Shown here piece by piece: positions 1 to 8,293 of a stretch of 64,000 nt of DNA. The number at the start of each line of letters is the position of its first letter. The first letter of the stretch is position 1. This DNA comes from Neorhizobium sp. NCHU2750 (lineage in GTDB: Bacteria > Pseudomonadota > Alphaproteobacteria > Rhizobiales > Rhizobiaceae). The DNA lies in the NCBI RefSeq assembly GCF_003597675.1, contig NZ_CP030827.1, forward strand, positions 1 through 64,000, written 5' to 3'. Both the position numbers and the translations under genes were made by a program. The notes beneath the pieces were generated by a model. That model did no database searches. It was not told the origin of the DNA and saw only the letters and a list, made by a program, of their open reading frames with translations.

Positions 1-1569
1 ATGCAAATGAATACCGTATCGGCTCGTGCACTTGGCAATGTGGACCATGCACGACAGGGGTTCGATTCAGTTTGCCCGCAGGCGGCAGGGGAAACAGCGG
101 AAATGCAGCATGATGCTCTTTTCGACCGGTTCAGTGCGCGGTTGAAGGCACAGGTGGGCCAGGATGTCTATGCGAGCTGGTTTGCGCGTCTCAAGCTCCA
201 TTCGGTTTCGAAGAGCGTTGTCAGGCTCACCGTACCGACGACTTTTCTGAAGTCCTGGATCAACAACCGTTATCTCGACCTCATCACCACGATCTTTCAG
301 GCGGAAGACAAGGAAATTCTGAAGGTGGAAATCCTCGTGCGCAGCGCAAGCCGCAGCACGCGGCCGGCCGGCGTCGCTGAAGAGCGCCCGCAGCCTGTGC
401 AGGGTAATGCCCCGGCGGCTGTCACACGCAGTTCTCAGCCGCGCGAAATCGGCAAGATCGCGGCATTTCCGGCGCCGTCCGCGGCCCCGGTTGCCCGTAA
501 TCCGCAGTCCGGCCCGCTGTTCGGCTCTCCGCTCGACAGCCGCTACACGTTCGATACCTTCATCGAAGGTTCCTCGAACCGCGTCGCGCTGGCCGCGGCA
601 AAGACGATTGCCGAAGCCGGTGCGGGTGCGGTGCGCTTCAATCCGCTCTTCATTCATTCCAATGTCGGCCTCGGCAAGACCCATCTTCTCCAGGCAATCG
701 CCAACGCGGCTGTCGGCAGCGCCCGCAATCCGCGGGTGGTCTATCTCACGGCTGAATACTTCATGTGGCGTTTCGCCACCGCGATCCGCGACAACGATGC
801 CCTGACGCTGAAGGACAGCCTGCGCAATATCGACCTTCTGATCATCGACGACATGCAGTTCCTGCAGGGCAAGATGATCCAGAACGAGTTCTGCCACCTG
901 CTCAACATGCTGCTCGACAGCGCCAAGCAGGTCGTGGTTGCCGCCGATCGGGCGCCTTGGGAACTGGAATCGCTCGATACGCGCGTTCGCTCGCGTCTCC
1001 AGGGCGGTGTCGCCATCGAGCTTGAGGCTCCCGAATACGAAATGCGCCTTGAAATGCTCAAGGGACGTCTTCAGTCTGCCAAGCAGGACGACCCGTCGCT
1101 CGATATTCCGGCGGAAATTCTGTCGCATGTGGCACGCAATGTCGCCAGCAGCGGCCGCGAGCTGGAAGGTGCCTTCAACCAGCTCCTGTTCCGCCGCTCC
1201 TTCGAACCGTCTCTCTCCATCGATCGCGTTGACGAGCTTCTCGCTCATCTGGTCGGGGCCGGCGAAGCCAGGCGCGTTCGCATCGAGGACATCCAGCGCA
1301 TCGTTGCCCGCCATTACAATGTCTCGCGACAGGAACTGGTCTCGAACCGTCGCACCCGCGTCATCGTCAAGCCGCGTCAGATCGCCATGTATCTGTCGAA
1401 GACCATGACGCCGCGGTCCTTCCCGGAAATCGGTCGCCGCTTCGGCGGTCGCGATCACACCACCGTTCTCCATGCTGTGCGCAAGATCGAGGAACTGATC
1501 GGCGCGGATACCAAGCTCGGCCACGAAGTCGAACTGTTGAAGCGCCTGATCAACGAAAACAACGCCTGA
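1..1569 (+). CDS. dnaA: Chromosomal replication initiator protein DnaA
   Basis: DnaA is the AAA+ ATPase that binds DnaA boxes and melts the replication origin. The 522-residue product has an N-terminal domain I after a roughly 35-residue extension, a variable linker (about 120-175), the AAA+ core with Walker A (GLGKTHLL, about residue 223) and Walker B (LLIIDDMQF), and the C-terminal DNA-binding signature [12 protein letters not shown]. The start is at the first base of the window, so upstream sequence cannot be checked; in-frame ATGs at codons 3 and 35 are alternatives, and codon 35 begins the usual conserved N-terminus. A strong terminator follows at once. In rhizobia dnaA is not necessarily beside the origin, and I saw no cluster of perfect DnaA boxes here. 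Confidence 0.98.
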   Translation: MQMNTVSARALGNVDHARQGFDSVCPQAAGETAEMQHDALFDRFSARLKAQVGQDVYASWFARLKLHSVSKSVVRLTVPTTFLKSWINNRYLDLITTIFQAEDKEILKVEILVRSASRSTRPAGVAEERPQPVQGNAPAAVTRSSQPREIGKIAAFPAPSAAPVARNPQSGPLFGSPLDSRYTFDTFIEGSSNRVALAAAKTIAEAGAGAVRFNPLFIHSNVGLGKTHLLQAIANAAVGSARNPRVVYLTAEYFMWRFATAIRDNDALTLKDSLRNIDLLIIDDMQFLQGKMIQNEFCHLLNMLLDSAKQVVVAADRAPWELESLDTRVRSRLQGGVAIELEAPEYEMRLEMLKGRLQSAKQDDPSLDIPAEILSHVARNVASSGRELEGAFNQLLFRRSFEPSLSIDRVDELLAHLVGAGEARRVRIEDIQRIVARHYNVSRQELVSNRRTRVIVKPRQIAMYLSKTMTPRSFPEIGRRFGGRDHTTVLHAVRKIEELIGADTKLGHEVELLKRLINENNA

Positions 1570-1914
1570 TCTTTTCGGGTTTCTAGTTAGAAAAGGGGAT
1601 CGGCCCATCGTGGGCCGGTCCCCTTTTGTTTGCGCGCTTACGCGGTATTCCGCGCATCCGGTGCAGCTATGTGCGGCAACAGAAGCAAAGCGAGAGCCTT
1701 GTGGCTTGGGAATGCTGATGAGTAGGCCGCTTCTGGCCGCCGCCAGCCGACCACGTACCCGTAAAATGGCATCATTGCAGGCCGCTCTGGGCCTCAGACC
1801 CAAATCGTGTGTCTCGATCGCAGCAAAAAAGAATTCTTTTCAAGGAACAATGGTCTTCCCCCTTTGCTTTGCAAAAAGGCGCCACATGTTTCATCGATTG
1901 CCTGGAGGAAGGTC
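1570..1914. other. 345-bp intergenic region after dnaA
   Basis: Apart from the dnaA terminator I see no convincing gene here. It contains a perfect 14-bp AT-rich palindrome around GAATTC at 1827-1840 (AAAAGAATTCTTTT), about 75 bp before the next start codon, which could be an operator or chance. The promoter of the small downstream gene must lie here, but no clear -35/-10 pair stands out. Confidence 0.5.
1591..1630 (+). terminator. Rho-independent terminator after dnaA
   Basis: A 17-bp stem at 1591-1607 pairs with 1611-1627 across a TCG triloop, with one G-T wobble. The 5' arm begins AAAAGGGG and the 3' arm ends CCCCTTTT, so the U-tract lies within the stem and continues weakly as GTTTG. It sits about 20 bp after the dnaA stop codon. 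Confidence 0.9.
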
Positions 1915-2151
1915 ATGAATGAAGAAGCGCGCGCACGGATCGCGGCTAACGACAAACTGTTGAAGGCAGTCATCACTCTGCTGGCGATCAAGGACCCTGG
2001 CCTGCTCGACGAGCTCGACATGATATTTGCCCTGGCCGCCGATGAAGGCAGCTCGCTGGCGGATACCGATCGACGGACCCGCCTGCATTTGCAGCAAGAG
2101 CTTGAGCTTATCCGTTCGCTGGCAAGCTCGGCTCTCGAAACGACCCACTGA
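1915..2151 (+). CDS. Small conserved-looking hypothetical protein
   Basis: The product is 78 residues, acidic and predicted mostly helical (begins MNEEARARIAAND, ends ALETTH). I do not recognise a family. The start is chosen because a strong Shine-Dalgarno (GGAGGAAGG at 1903-1911) precedes this ATG, whereas the 36 in-frame codons upstream look non-coding. The body is rich in Leu, Asp and Arg with no cysteine, membrane segment or signal peptide, so it is probably a small cytosolic protein. It stands alone between the dnaA terminator and the convergent grpE. A real gene is likely because of the ribosome site and codon use; function unknown. Confidence 0.7.
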   Translation: MNEEARARIAANDKLLKAVITLLAIKDPGLLDELDMIFALAADEGSSLADTDRRTRLHLQQELELIRSLASSALETTH

Positions 2152-2182
2152 AGAAACGTCGCGGACGTTTCTTCATGCTCGA

Positions 2183-2815
2183 TCAGCCGTTATTGGCGGC
2201 GCTCGTCGCTGGCTCCGTTTTGGGTCCGCCCTTTGCGACGCCGACCATGGCGGGTCTCAGCACGCGATCGCCGATGGTGAAGCCTGCCTGAACCACCTGG
2301 ATGACCGTATTGTTGGGTACCGCAGGGTTCGGGACCTCAAACATTGCCTGGTGGAAGTTCGGGTCGAACTTCTCGCCCTCCGCGTCGATCTTCTTCACGC
2401 CATGCCGCTCGAGTGCCGAAAGCATGGCGCGCTCGGTCATTTCGACACCTTCGAGCAGGGTCGTCAGCGTGGCGTCGGCTGCGGCGCGCTGATCGGCCGG
2501 CACGGCATCGAGGGCGCGACGGAGATTGTCCGACACAGCCAGCATGTCGCGGGCAAAGCCTGCGACGGAATAGGACTTGGCGTCCTTCACGTCGCGCTCG
2601 GTGCGGCGGCGCAGATTGTCCATTTCCGCGGCAAGCCGCAGGAAGCGATCACGCAGGTCGGAGTTTTCAGCTTTCAAGAGATCGATCGGGTCGGGCTCCG
2701 CCGCTGGGATTTCCGCGGCATTCTGATCGGCCGCGCCGTCGAGAGCGGCTGCGGTGGCTTCCGCATTGTCTGCGAACGCTGCGTCAGGTCCGGTTTTCTT
2801 GGTTTCGTCGGTCAT
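2183..2815 (-). CDS. grpE: Nucleotide exchange factor GrpE
   Basis: GrpE releases ADP from DnaK in the cytosolic chaperone cycle. The 210-residue product has the expected order: a disordered Ala/Asp-rich N-terminus (about 1-45), a long helical coiled coil carrying the signature [14 protein letters not shown], and the beta-rich C-terminal domain with [13 protein letters not shown] and [18 protein letters not shown]. It lies downstream of hrcA on the same strand, separated by 196 bp that hold a candidate sigma-32 promoter and two palindromes, so it may be transcribed both with hrcA and from its own heat-shock promoter. Confidence 0.97.
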   Translation of the reverse strand: MTDETKKTGPDAAFADNAEATAAALDGAADQNAAEIPAAEPDPIDLLKAENSDLRDRFLRLAAEMDNLRRRTERDVKDAKSYSVAGFARDMLAVSDNLRRALDAVPADQRAAADATLTTLLEGVEMTERAMLSALERHGVKKIDAEGEKFDPNFHQAMFEVPNPAVPNNTVIQVVQAGFTIGDRVLRPAMVGVAKGGPKTEPATSAANNG

Positions 2816-2905
2816 GACGTTCTCCGATTACTTGGCGCATCGGCCCGCAAGCCCGGATTGGCTTCGGCAAGGACGATGCGCGGGGTCCTATGAGGCTACA
2901 GCATC

Positions 2906-2940
2906 TCGGCATGCCGATTTTTGCTTGCCGCACTGCAGTG
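2906..2940. repeat. Two perfect palindromes between hrcA and grpE
   Basis: TCGGCATGCCGA (2906-2917) and CACTGCAGTG (2931-2940) are perfect 12-bp and 10-bp palindromes with 13 bp between them. Neither has a T-tract. They lie between the candidate grpE promoter and the grpE start codon, so they would be in the leader RNA. They do not resemble the CIRCE operator. Confidence 0.5.
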
Positions 2941-2957
2941 TCTTGAATTTTGCGCTG

Positions 2958-2987
2958 GATATCGAGGTTTGCGGCGAAAAAATCAAG
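2958..2987 (-). promoter_or_regulatory. Candidate heat-shock (sigma-32) promoter for grpE
   Basis: Read on the minus strand, CTTGATT (2981-2987) and CGATATC (2958-2964) are separated by 16 bp, resembling the alphaproteobacterial RpoH pattern (CTTG... and C-ATAT). The placement, about 145 bp before grpE, is plausible; the match is partial. Confidence 0.4.
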
Positions 2988-3011
2988 GCTCCGACGCGAT
3001 TGCGATGTGCT

Positions 3012-4100
3012 TTAGATCGAGCCGCGCGAGAGACGGGCAATCAGCTGGGCGGTATAGTCGACCATCGGCACGACGCGGGAATAATTGAGCCGCGTCGGAC
3101 CGATGACGCCGACGGCACCGACGATGCGGTCCTCGCCGTCGCGATAGGGGGCGACGATCAGCGATGAACCGGAAAGCGAAAACAGCTTGTTCTCCGAACC
3201 GATGAAAATCCTGACACCCGGTCCCGCTTCCGCCAGTTCGAGGATCTCGATCAGGCTGTCCTTCTTCTCCAGATCGTCGAACAGCAGTCGCAGCCGGTCG
3301 AGGTCGGACGTTTCTCCAAGCCCTTCGAGAAGATTGGCGCGGCCGCGCACGATGAGTTGCGTCGGCTTGCCTTCCTCGGTATCGCCGGACCAGACGGCCA
3401 GTCCTCGCTCGATCAGATCCTGCGCCAACGCATCGACTTCCGTCTGCACTTCGCTCTTCAGCCGCTTCAGCTGGGATCTGAATTCCGGCAGCGTCTGCCC
3501 GGCCAGATGCGCGTTGAGAAAATTGGCGGCTTCGGTCAGCTGCGATGAGGTGACCCCCGCCGGCAATTCGATGATGCGGTTTTCAACCTGGTTGTGGTCG
3601 CCGACCAGGACCGCAAGCGCCTTTGTCGGTTCCAGCCGGATGAATTCCACGTGCTTGAGCACCGGATCGCTTTTGGTGGTGATAACGATGCCGGCACCGC
3701 GCGACACGCCGGATAACATCAGGCTCGCATCCGCCATCAGGTTTTCCAGTGTCTGGTCTCGCTCCACCGGCCTGATCTGCCGGTCGATGCTGGCTCTCTC
3801 CTCGTCGGAAAGATGGCCCGTTTGCATGAAGGCGTCGACGAAGAAGCGCAAGCCGCTCTGGGTCGGCAGCCGGCCGGCACTGACATGCGGCGAATAGATG
3901 AGACCGAGCTGTTCCAGGTCGCTCATCACATTACGCACCGAGGCCGGCGAGAGCGACATCGGCAGCAGCCGGGAAAGATTTCGCGAGCCGAGCGGTTCGC
4001 CCGTTTCCAGATAGCCCTCGACGATGCGGCGGAAGATTTCGCGCGAGCGATCGTCAAGCATCGAACCGGCATCCAAGCCCATAGCCGTCGGAAACTCCAT
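3012..4100 (-). CDS. hrcA: Heat-inducible transcription repressor HrcA
   Basis: HrcA represses groE-type heat-shock operons through the CIRCE operator, with GroEL aiding its folding. The 362-residue length is typical. The N-terminus is a winged-helix DNA-binding domain ([18 protein letters not shown] ... [15 protein letters not shown]), followed by the GAF-like and dimerisation segments. The start used is the first ATG, preceded by GAGGTGA; the Met seven codons in is an alternative. hrcA-grpE is a recurrent bacterial pair. I see no CIRCE element (TTAGCACTC-N9-GAGTGCTAA) in its own promoter region, so autoregulation is not supported here. Confidence 0.96.
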   Translation of the reverse strand: MEFPTAMGLDAGSMLDDRSREIFRRIVEGYLETGEPLGSRNLSRLLPMSLSPASVRNVMSDLEQLGLIYSPHVSAGRLPTQSGLRFFVDAFMQTGHLSDEERASIDRQIRPVERDQTLENLMADASLMLSGVSRGAGIVITTKSDPVLKHVEFIRLEPTKALAVLVGDHNQVENRIIELPAGVTSSQLTEAANFLNAHLAGQTLPEFRSQLKRLKSEVQTEVDALAQDLIERGLAVWSGDTEEGKPTQLIVRGRANLLEGLGETSDLDRLRLLFDDLEKKDSLIEILELAEAGPGVRIFIGSENKLFSLSGSSLIVAPYRDGEDRIVGAVGVIGPTRLNYSRVVPMVDYTAQLIARLSRGSI

Positions 4101-4132
4101 CTTTTGCCGTCACCTCGATTTTGTCGTCTTGT

Positions 4133-4164
4133 AAATATAGTCGGTGAAGGCGACGGCTTAAAAG
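4133..4164 (-). promoter_or_regulatory. Candidate promoter for hrcA
   Basis: Minus strand: CTTTTAA (4158-4164), 17-bp spacer, CTATATTT (4133-4140). The -10 element matches alphaproteobacterial sigma-32/sigma-70 forms; the -35 lacks the G of CTTG. It ends about 33 bp before the hrcA ATG. Confidence 0.4.
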
Positions 4165-4276
4165 GGAAATGATTGAAACGACGCGGATTGTCACTGCGCG
4201 CTGCGTCAGCGGCTTTTTCTTTGCAAATGGCGGCGGACGATCTTAGAAGGCAGGAAATACTTATAGGGAGTGATGC

Positions 4277-4993
4277 ATGCGGCCTTCAGGCAGACCAGTC
4301 AATCAGATGCGCAAGGTTTCCTTCGAGCGCAACGTTTCCAAACACGCCGAGGGATCCTGTCTGGTGAAATTCGGCGACACGCATGTGCTGTGCACGGCAA
4401 GCCTTGAGGAAAAGACGCCGCCGTGGCTGCGCAACACCGGCAAGGGCTGGGTGACCGCTGAATACGGCATGTTGCCGCGCGCCACCGGCGACCGCATGAA
4501 GCGCGAGGCGGCCTCGGGCAAGCAGGGCGGCCGCACGCTGGAGATCCAGCGCCTGATCGGCCGTTCGCTGCGCGCTGTCGTCGATCTCGAAGCGCTCGGC
4601 GAAAAGCAGATCACCATCGACTGCGATGTCATCCAGGCGGATGGCGGCACCCGCACGGCTTCTGTCACCGGCGGCTGGATTGCGCTTCACGATTGCCTGA
4701 AATGGATGGAAACGCGTTCGATGATCAAGCTCGACAAGGTCCTGAAGGATCATGTCGCGGCAATCTCCTGCGGTATCTTCGCAAATCAGGCCGTCATCGA
4801 CCTCGACTATCTGGAGGATAGTGCGGCCGAGACGGATGCCAATTTCGTCATGACCGGTTCCGGCGGCATCGTCGAGATCCAGGGCACCGCCGAAGGCAAG
4901 CCGTTTACTCAGGACGAGCTTCTTCAGCTTCTGGCACTCGCCCAGGCCGGCACGCAGGAACTCGTTGCCCTGCAGAAACAGGCGATCGGCTGA
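4277..4993 (+). CDS. rph: Ribonuclease PH
   Basis: RNase PH is a phosphorolytic 3'-5' exoribonuclease that trims tRNA 3' ends. At 238 residues it is full length for the family. It shows the RNase PH fold signatures [12 protein letters not shown] at the start, [14 protein letters not shown], and [20 protein letters not shown], which includes the phosphate-binding region. It is divergent from hrcA and leads a plus-strand group with rdgB and hemW, a common arrangement in alphaproteobacteria. Confidence 0.98.
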   Translation: MRPSGRPVNQMRKVSFERNVSKHAEGSCLVKFGDTHVLCTASLEEKTPPWLRNTGKGWVTAEYGMLPRATGDRMKREAASGKQGGRTLEIQRLIGRSLRAVVDLEALGEKQITIDCDVIQADGGTRTASVTGGWIALHDCLKWMETRSMIKLDKVLKDHVAAISCGIFANQAVIDLDYLEDSAAETDANFVMTGSGGIVEIQGTAEGKPFTQDELLQLLALAQAGTQELVALQKQAIG

Positions 4994-5005
4994 TTGCTAT
5001 CAGGC

Positions 5006-5031
5006 GCGGCCGCCCCTCATACGGCGGCCGC
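5006..5031 (+). terminator. Hairpin between rph and rdgB
   Basis: A perfect 9-bp GC-only stem (GCGGCCGCC at 5006-5014 with GGCGGCCGC at 5023-5031) has an 8-nt loop. It is followed only by ATTCTTTC rather than a run of T. It could be a weak terminator or an RNA-stabilising stem-loop protecting the 3' end of the rph message. Confidence 0.5.
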
Positions 5032-5104
5032 CATTCTTTCCCCCGCCGGGGAAGGCTCTTGGTTACGGCACCCCCACTCCTCTCTTTTCGAAAAATGGAA
5101 CCCC

Positions 5105-5749
5105 ATGCGCAAGCTCGACACCAAGACCATCGTCGTCGCCAGCCACAATGCCGGCAAGATCCGGGAAATTGCCGAATTGATCGGCCCCTTCGGCTTCTCG
5201 GCAAAATCGGCAGCCGAACTGAAATTCGAAGAGCCTGACGAGACCGGCACCACGTTTGAAGAAAATGCCGCGATCAAGGCGCTCGCCTCCGCCAAGGCAT
5301 CCGGCCTGCCGGCACTGTCAGACGATAGCGGCATCGTCATCGATGCGCTGGATGGTGCTCCGGGTGTCTATACCGCCAACTGGGCCGAGCGCGAGGATGG
5401 CAGCCGCGATTTCCAGATGGCGATGGAGAAGGTCGAGAAGGCGCTGCAGGATAAGGGCGCCACGACGCCGGACAAGCGGACCTGCCGCTTCGTCAGCGTA
5501 CTCTGCCTTGCCTGGCCGGATGGCCATACCGAAATGTTCCGCGGTGAAGTCGAAGGCACGGTCGCCTGGCCGCCGCGCGGCACCGCCGGCTTCGGCTACG
5601 ATCCGCTCTTTCAGCCGCAAGGCTATGAGACGACCTTTGGTGAGATGACGAGCGAGGAAAAGCACGGCTGGAAGCCGGGCGATGCTTCGGCGCTCTCGCA
5701 CCGTGCCCGTGCCTTCAAGATTTTCGTCGAGACCTGCCTGGAGGCCTGA
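5105..5749 (+). CDS. rdgB: XTP/dITP diphosphatase (RdgB/HAM1 family)
   Basis: This house-cleaning enzyme hydrolyses dITP, XTP and ITP to monophosphates, keeping deaminated purines out of DNA. The 214-residue product starts [22 protein letters not shown], where SHNAGK is the nucleotide-binding motif, and carries the conserved LSDDSGI segment and the ending [12 protein letters not shown]. The ATG at 5105 is chosen by homology to the family N-terminus; the 37 in-frame codons before it run through the intergenic hairpin and look non-coding. hemW follows after 6 bp. Confidence 0.96.
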   Translation: MRKLDTKTIVVASHNAGKIREIAELIGPFGFSAKSAAELKFEEPDETGTTFEENAAIKALASAKASGLPALSDDSGIVIDALDGAPGVYTANWAEREDGSRDFQMAMEKVEKALQDKGATTPDKRTCRFVSVLCLAWPDGHTEMFRGEVEGTVAWPPRGTAGFGYDPLFQPQGYETTFGEMTSEEKHGWKPGDASALSHRARAFKIFVETCLEA

Positions 5750-5755
5750 TTTTCC

Positions 5756-6949
5756 GTGAACGCCGTCGTCCTCAATACTCCCGATACGCTGCTGCCCGAT
5801 ACGGGCGAGCCGGGCTTCGGCGTCTATGTCCATTGGCCCTTCTGCGCGGCCAAATGTCCTTACTGTGACTTCAACAGCCATGTTCGCCACCAGCCGGTGG
5901 ATCAGGCCCGTTTCACCGCAGCCTTCCTGAAGGAGATGGAAACGATGCGGGCGATGAGTGGCCCGAAGGTTGTCACCAGCATCTTCCTCGGCGGTGGTAC
6001 CCCATCACTGATGGACCCCTCGACCGTCGAGGCGATCCTCAACGGTATTGCCCGCCATTGGAGCGTGCCGGATGGCATCGAGATCACCATGGAGGCCAAT
6101 CCTTCTAGCGTCGAGGCGGAGCGCTTCCGCGGATACCGCGCGGCCGGCATCAACCGCGTCTCCATGGGCGTTCAGGCGCTCAACGATGCCGATCTGAAAT
6201 TCCTCGGCCGCCTGCATGATGTGGCCGATGCCCTGAAGGCAATCCGCCTGGCGCGCGAAATCTTTCCGCGCATGTCCTTCGACCTCATCTATGCGCGGCC
6301 GAAACAGACGGTGGAGGCCTGGGAGGCGGAGCTGAAGGAGGCGATCTCCTATGCCGTCGACCATCTGTCACTCTACCAGCTGACGATCGAGGAGGGGACA
6401 CCTTTCTACGGCCTGCACAAGGCGGGCAAGCTCATCGTTCCGGACGGCGACCAGTCGGCAGCGCTCTACGAGGCAACGCAGGAAATCACCGCGCGCCACG
6501 GCATGCCGGCCTATGAAGTATCCAACCATGCGAGACAGGGGGCGGAAAGCCGCCACAATCTCACCTATTGGCGTTACGGCGATTATGCCGGCATCGGGCC
6601 TGGAGCCCACGGTCGGCTCGCTCGCGGCCGCAACAAGATCGCCACCGCCACCGAGCGCCGCCCGGAAACATGGCTCGAGCAGGTGGAAGCCCAGGGACAC
6701 GGCATGATCGAGCAGGAAATCCTCGGCTACGAGGAGCAGGCCGACGAGCTGCTGCTGATGGGCCTGCGCCTCAAGGAGGGTGTCGATCTCGCTCGCTGGC
6801 AGGAACTGTCCGGCCGCGACCCGGATCCCGTGCGTGAGGAGCGCCTGCTCGAATACGGCTTCATCGAGCGGCTCGGAAACTCGCGCCTGCGCTGCACGCC
6901 GAGCGGCATGCTGATCCTCGACGCGGTCGTTGCCGATCTCGCCTGCTGA
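5756..6949 (+). CDS. hemW: Radical SAM family heme chaperone HemW
   Basis: HemW is a radical-SAM protein thought to insert heme into target proteins; it is often misannotated as coproporphyrinogen III oxidase. The 397-residue product has the cluster motif CAAKCPYC near residue 29 followed by DF, so it lacks the fourth cysteine of genuine HemN (CxxxCxxCxC), which supports HemW. Other signatures are FLGGGTPSL and the YWRYGDYAGIGPGAHGR segment. It starts at a GTG 6 bp after the rdgB stop, with GGAGG inside the end of rdgB as likely ribosome site, so the two are probably translationally linked. Confidence 0.95.
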   Translation: MNAVVLNTPDTLLPDTGEPGFGVYVHWPFCAAKCPYCDFNSHVRHQPVDQARFTAAFLKEMETMRAMSGPKVVTSIFLGGGTPSLMDPSTVEAILNGIARHWSVPDGIEITMEANPSSVEAERFRGYRAAGINRVSMGVQALNDADLKFLGRLHDVADALKAIRLAREIFPRMSFDLIYARPKQTVEAWEAELKEAISYAVDHLSLYQLTIEEGTPFYGLHKAGKLIVPDGDQSAALYEATQEITARHGMPAYEVSNHARQGAESRHNLTYWRYGDYAGIGPGAHGRLARGRNKIATATERRPETWLEQVEAQGHGMIEQEILGYEEQADELLLMGLRLKEGVDLARWQELSGRDPDPVREERLLEYGFIERLGNSRLRCTPSGMLILDAVVADLAC

Positions 6950-6982
6950 TCTGCCGTCATTTCAGGAAAAGGAAGGCCGCGC

Positions 6983-7447
6983 TCAGGCGGCGTTGTTGGC
7001 CTGCTCTTCGTTGAGGAAGGCATAGATGGCCGATGCTGACTCCGTCTGGCGTAGCTTGCCGACGAGTTCCTGGTCGCGCAGCACGCGGGCAATGCGCGAC
7101 AGAGCTTTCAGATGATCTGCGCCGGCCCCTTCGGGTGCCAGGAGAAGGAAGACGAGGTCGACGGGTTCGTCGTCCAGCGCTTCGAAATCGACCGGGCTTT
7201 CAAGCCGTGCGAAGATGCCCTTGATCGACGAAATACCGGCGAGCTTGCCATGCGGAATGGCGATGCCATGCCCGACACCGGTCGATCCCAGCCGTTCGCG
7301 CTGAAGGATGACGTCGAAGATTTCCCGCTCGGAAACGCCTGTGAGCTTGGCTGCCTTGACAGCCAATTCCTGCAGGAGCTGTTTCTTGGAGGTCACTTTC
7401 AAGGCAGGGATAATCGCATCTGGATGCAGCAGATCTGCCAATGCCAT
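6983..7447 (-). CDS. ptsN: PTS IIA-like nitrogen regulatory protein PtsN
   Basis: PtsN (EIIA-Ntr) is the terminal phosphoacceptor of the nitrogen-related phosphotransferase chain and regulates potassium uptake, carbon/nitrogen balance and other targets. The 154-residue product contains the phosphorylated histidine in GIAIPHGK (about His66). The start used is the ATG giving MALADLLHPDA, because AAAGGA lies 8 nt before it; the ATG three codons upstream overlaps that ribosome site. It ends the lptCAB-rpoN-hpf-ptsN block, the usual proteobacterial position. Confidence 0.95.
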   Translation of the reverse strand: MALADLLHPDAIIPALKVTSKKQLLQELAVKAAKLTGVSEREIFDVILQRERLGSTGVGHGIAIPHGKLAGISSIKGIFARLESPVDFEALDDEPVDLVFLLLAPEGAGADHLKALSRIARVLRDQELVGKLRQTESASAIYAFLNEEQANNAA

Positions 7448-7510
7448 TCTTTTCATCCTTTGTGCCGCGAGGGCGTGGGAAGCGCCGTTGCCGACGCCTC
7501 CCGAGTTTCT

Positions 7511-8086
7511 TTAGTTCTTGATATTGGTGGAATCGATCCAGCCAATATTGCCGTCCTGGCGCCTGTAAACGATGTTCAGCTTCTCGTCACCGGGGCTCCG
7601 GAAAAGAAGCACAGGTTCGTCGGTCATATCGAGCGCCATCACGGCAGTCGCGACCGACATCGTCCGCAGCGGCTTCGTGCTTTCGGCGACGATCGTCGGA
7701 GCGAAATCGTCCGGAACATCCTCGTCCTCATCCGGCACCCGGTCCATGACCGTATAGGCCACTTCGGCAAATCCGTTCGCCTGGACGCCTGCGTGATGAT
7801 CCTTCAGACGGCGCTTGTAACGGCGCAAACGCTTTTCGATCCGCTCTGCGGCGGCATCGAAGCTGCCCTGGGGATCGTTTGCCTCGCCAGCTGCATGAAA
7901 GACCATGCCGGTATCGAGATGCACCTTGCAGTCTGCCGAGAACCGCGGTCCGGACTTCTCGACGATGACCTGGCTTGAATAGCCGCCATCGAAGTATTTC
8001 GTTATTGCCTCCCCGATATGGTCTTCGATCCTTTGGCGGAAAGAATCGCCGATTTCCATATGTTTACCGGATACGCGCACACTCAT
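7511..8086 (-). CDS. hpf: Ribosome hibernation promoting factor (long form)
   Basis: Long HPF dimerises 70S ribosomes into inactive 100S particles in stationary phase. The 191-residue product has an N-terminal S30AE domain (about 1-105) and the C-terminal dimerisation module (PVLLFRSPGDEKLNIVYRR, then GWID), so it is the long type rather than the short enterobacterial pair. The start MSVRVSGKHMEIG is preceded by AAGGA 8 nt upstream. An extra 29 in-frame codons upstream run through the promoter region and are rejected. Placed between rpoN and ptsN as in many proteobacteria. Confidence 0.96.
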   Translation of the reverse strand: MSVRVSGKHMEIGDSFRQRIEDHIGEAITKYFDGGYSSQVIVEKSGPRFSADCKVHLDTGMVFHAAGEANDPQGSFDAAAERIEKRLRRYKRRLKDHHAGVQANGFAEVAYTVMDRVPDEDEDVPDDFAPTIVAESTKPLRTMSVATAVMALDMTDEPVLLFRSPGDEKLNIVYRRQDGNIGWIDSTNIKN

Positions 8087-8232
8087 GGAATTATTCCTTC
8101 TTGTCGTGACTTGCGTGTTCCAGTCTACGCCAAGCCGCTCCTGCATCCAAGCCGTTCGCACCGATTGTCGCAAATTAGCGCTGACATCCCGGCCTGCGGG
8201 CTGGGAGAGGGCGTCCCCCGGCTGCGGCGGGG

Positions 8233-8261
8233 CTTCTAGCCTCCGGGCGTTGGGATGTCAA
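8233..8261 (-). promoter_or_regulatory. Candidate sigma-70 promoter for hpf-ptsN
   Basis: Minus strand: a consensus -35 TTGACA (8256-8261), 17-bp spacer, and TAGAAG as -10 (8233-8238). It lies in the 207-bp rpoN-hpf gap about 150 bp before hpf. A weaker second candidate (TTGGAT-N17-TAGACT) is closer to the gene. Confidence 0.5.
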
Positions 8262-8293
8262 CGTCTCCACCTGTGGATGTGCTGTGAATGCGG

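Noticed and set aside
1..1569. dnaA at base 1 as evidence for an origin in the window
   Set aside because: Genomes are commonly rotated to start at dnaA, and rhizobial origins can lie elsewhere; no origin features are seen.
67..1803. 578-codon ORF antisense to dnaA
   Set aside because: It runs opposite an unmistakable dnaA and through its terminator; it is a codon-bias shadow of high-GC coding sequence.
4101..4276. CIRCE operator upstream of hrcA
   Set aside because: No TTAGCACTC-N9-GAGTGCTAA or close variant is present.
8264..8285. Possible DnaA box near rpoN-hpf (CTGTGGATGT)
   Set aside because: Only a partial match to TTATCCACA, single copy, and no AT-rich unwinding region.
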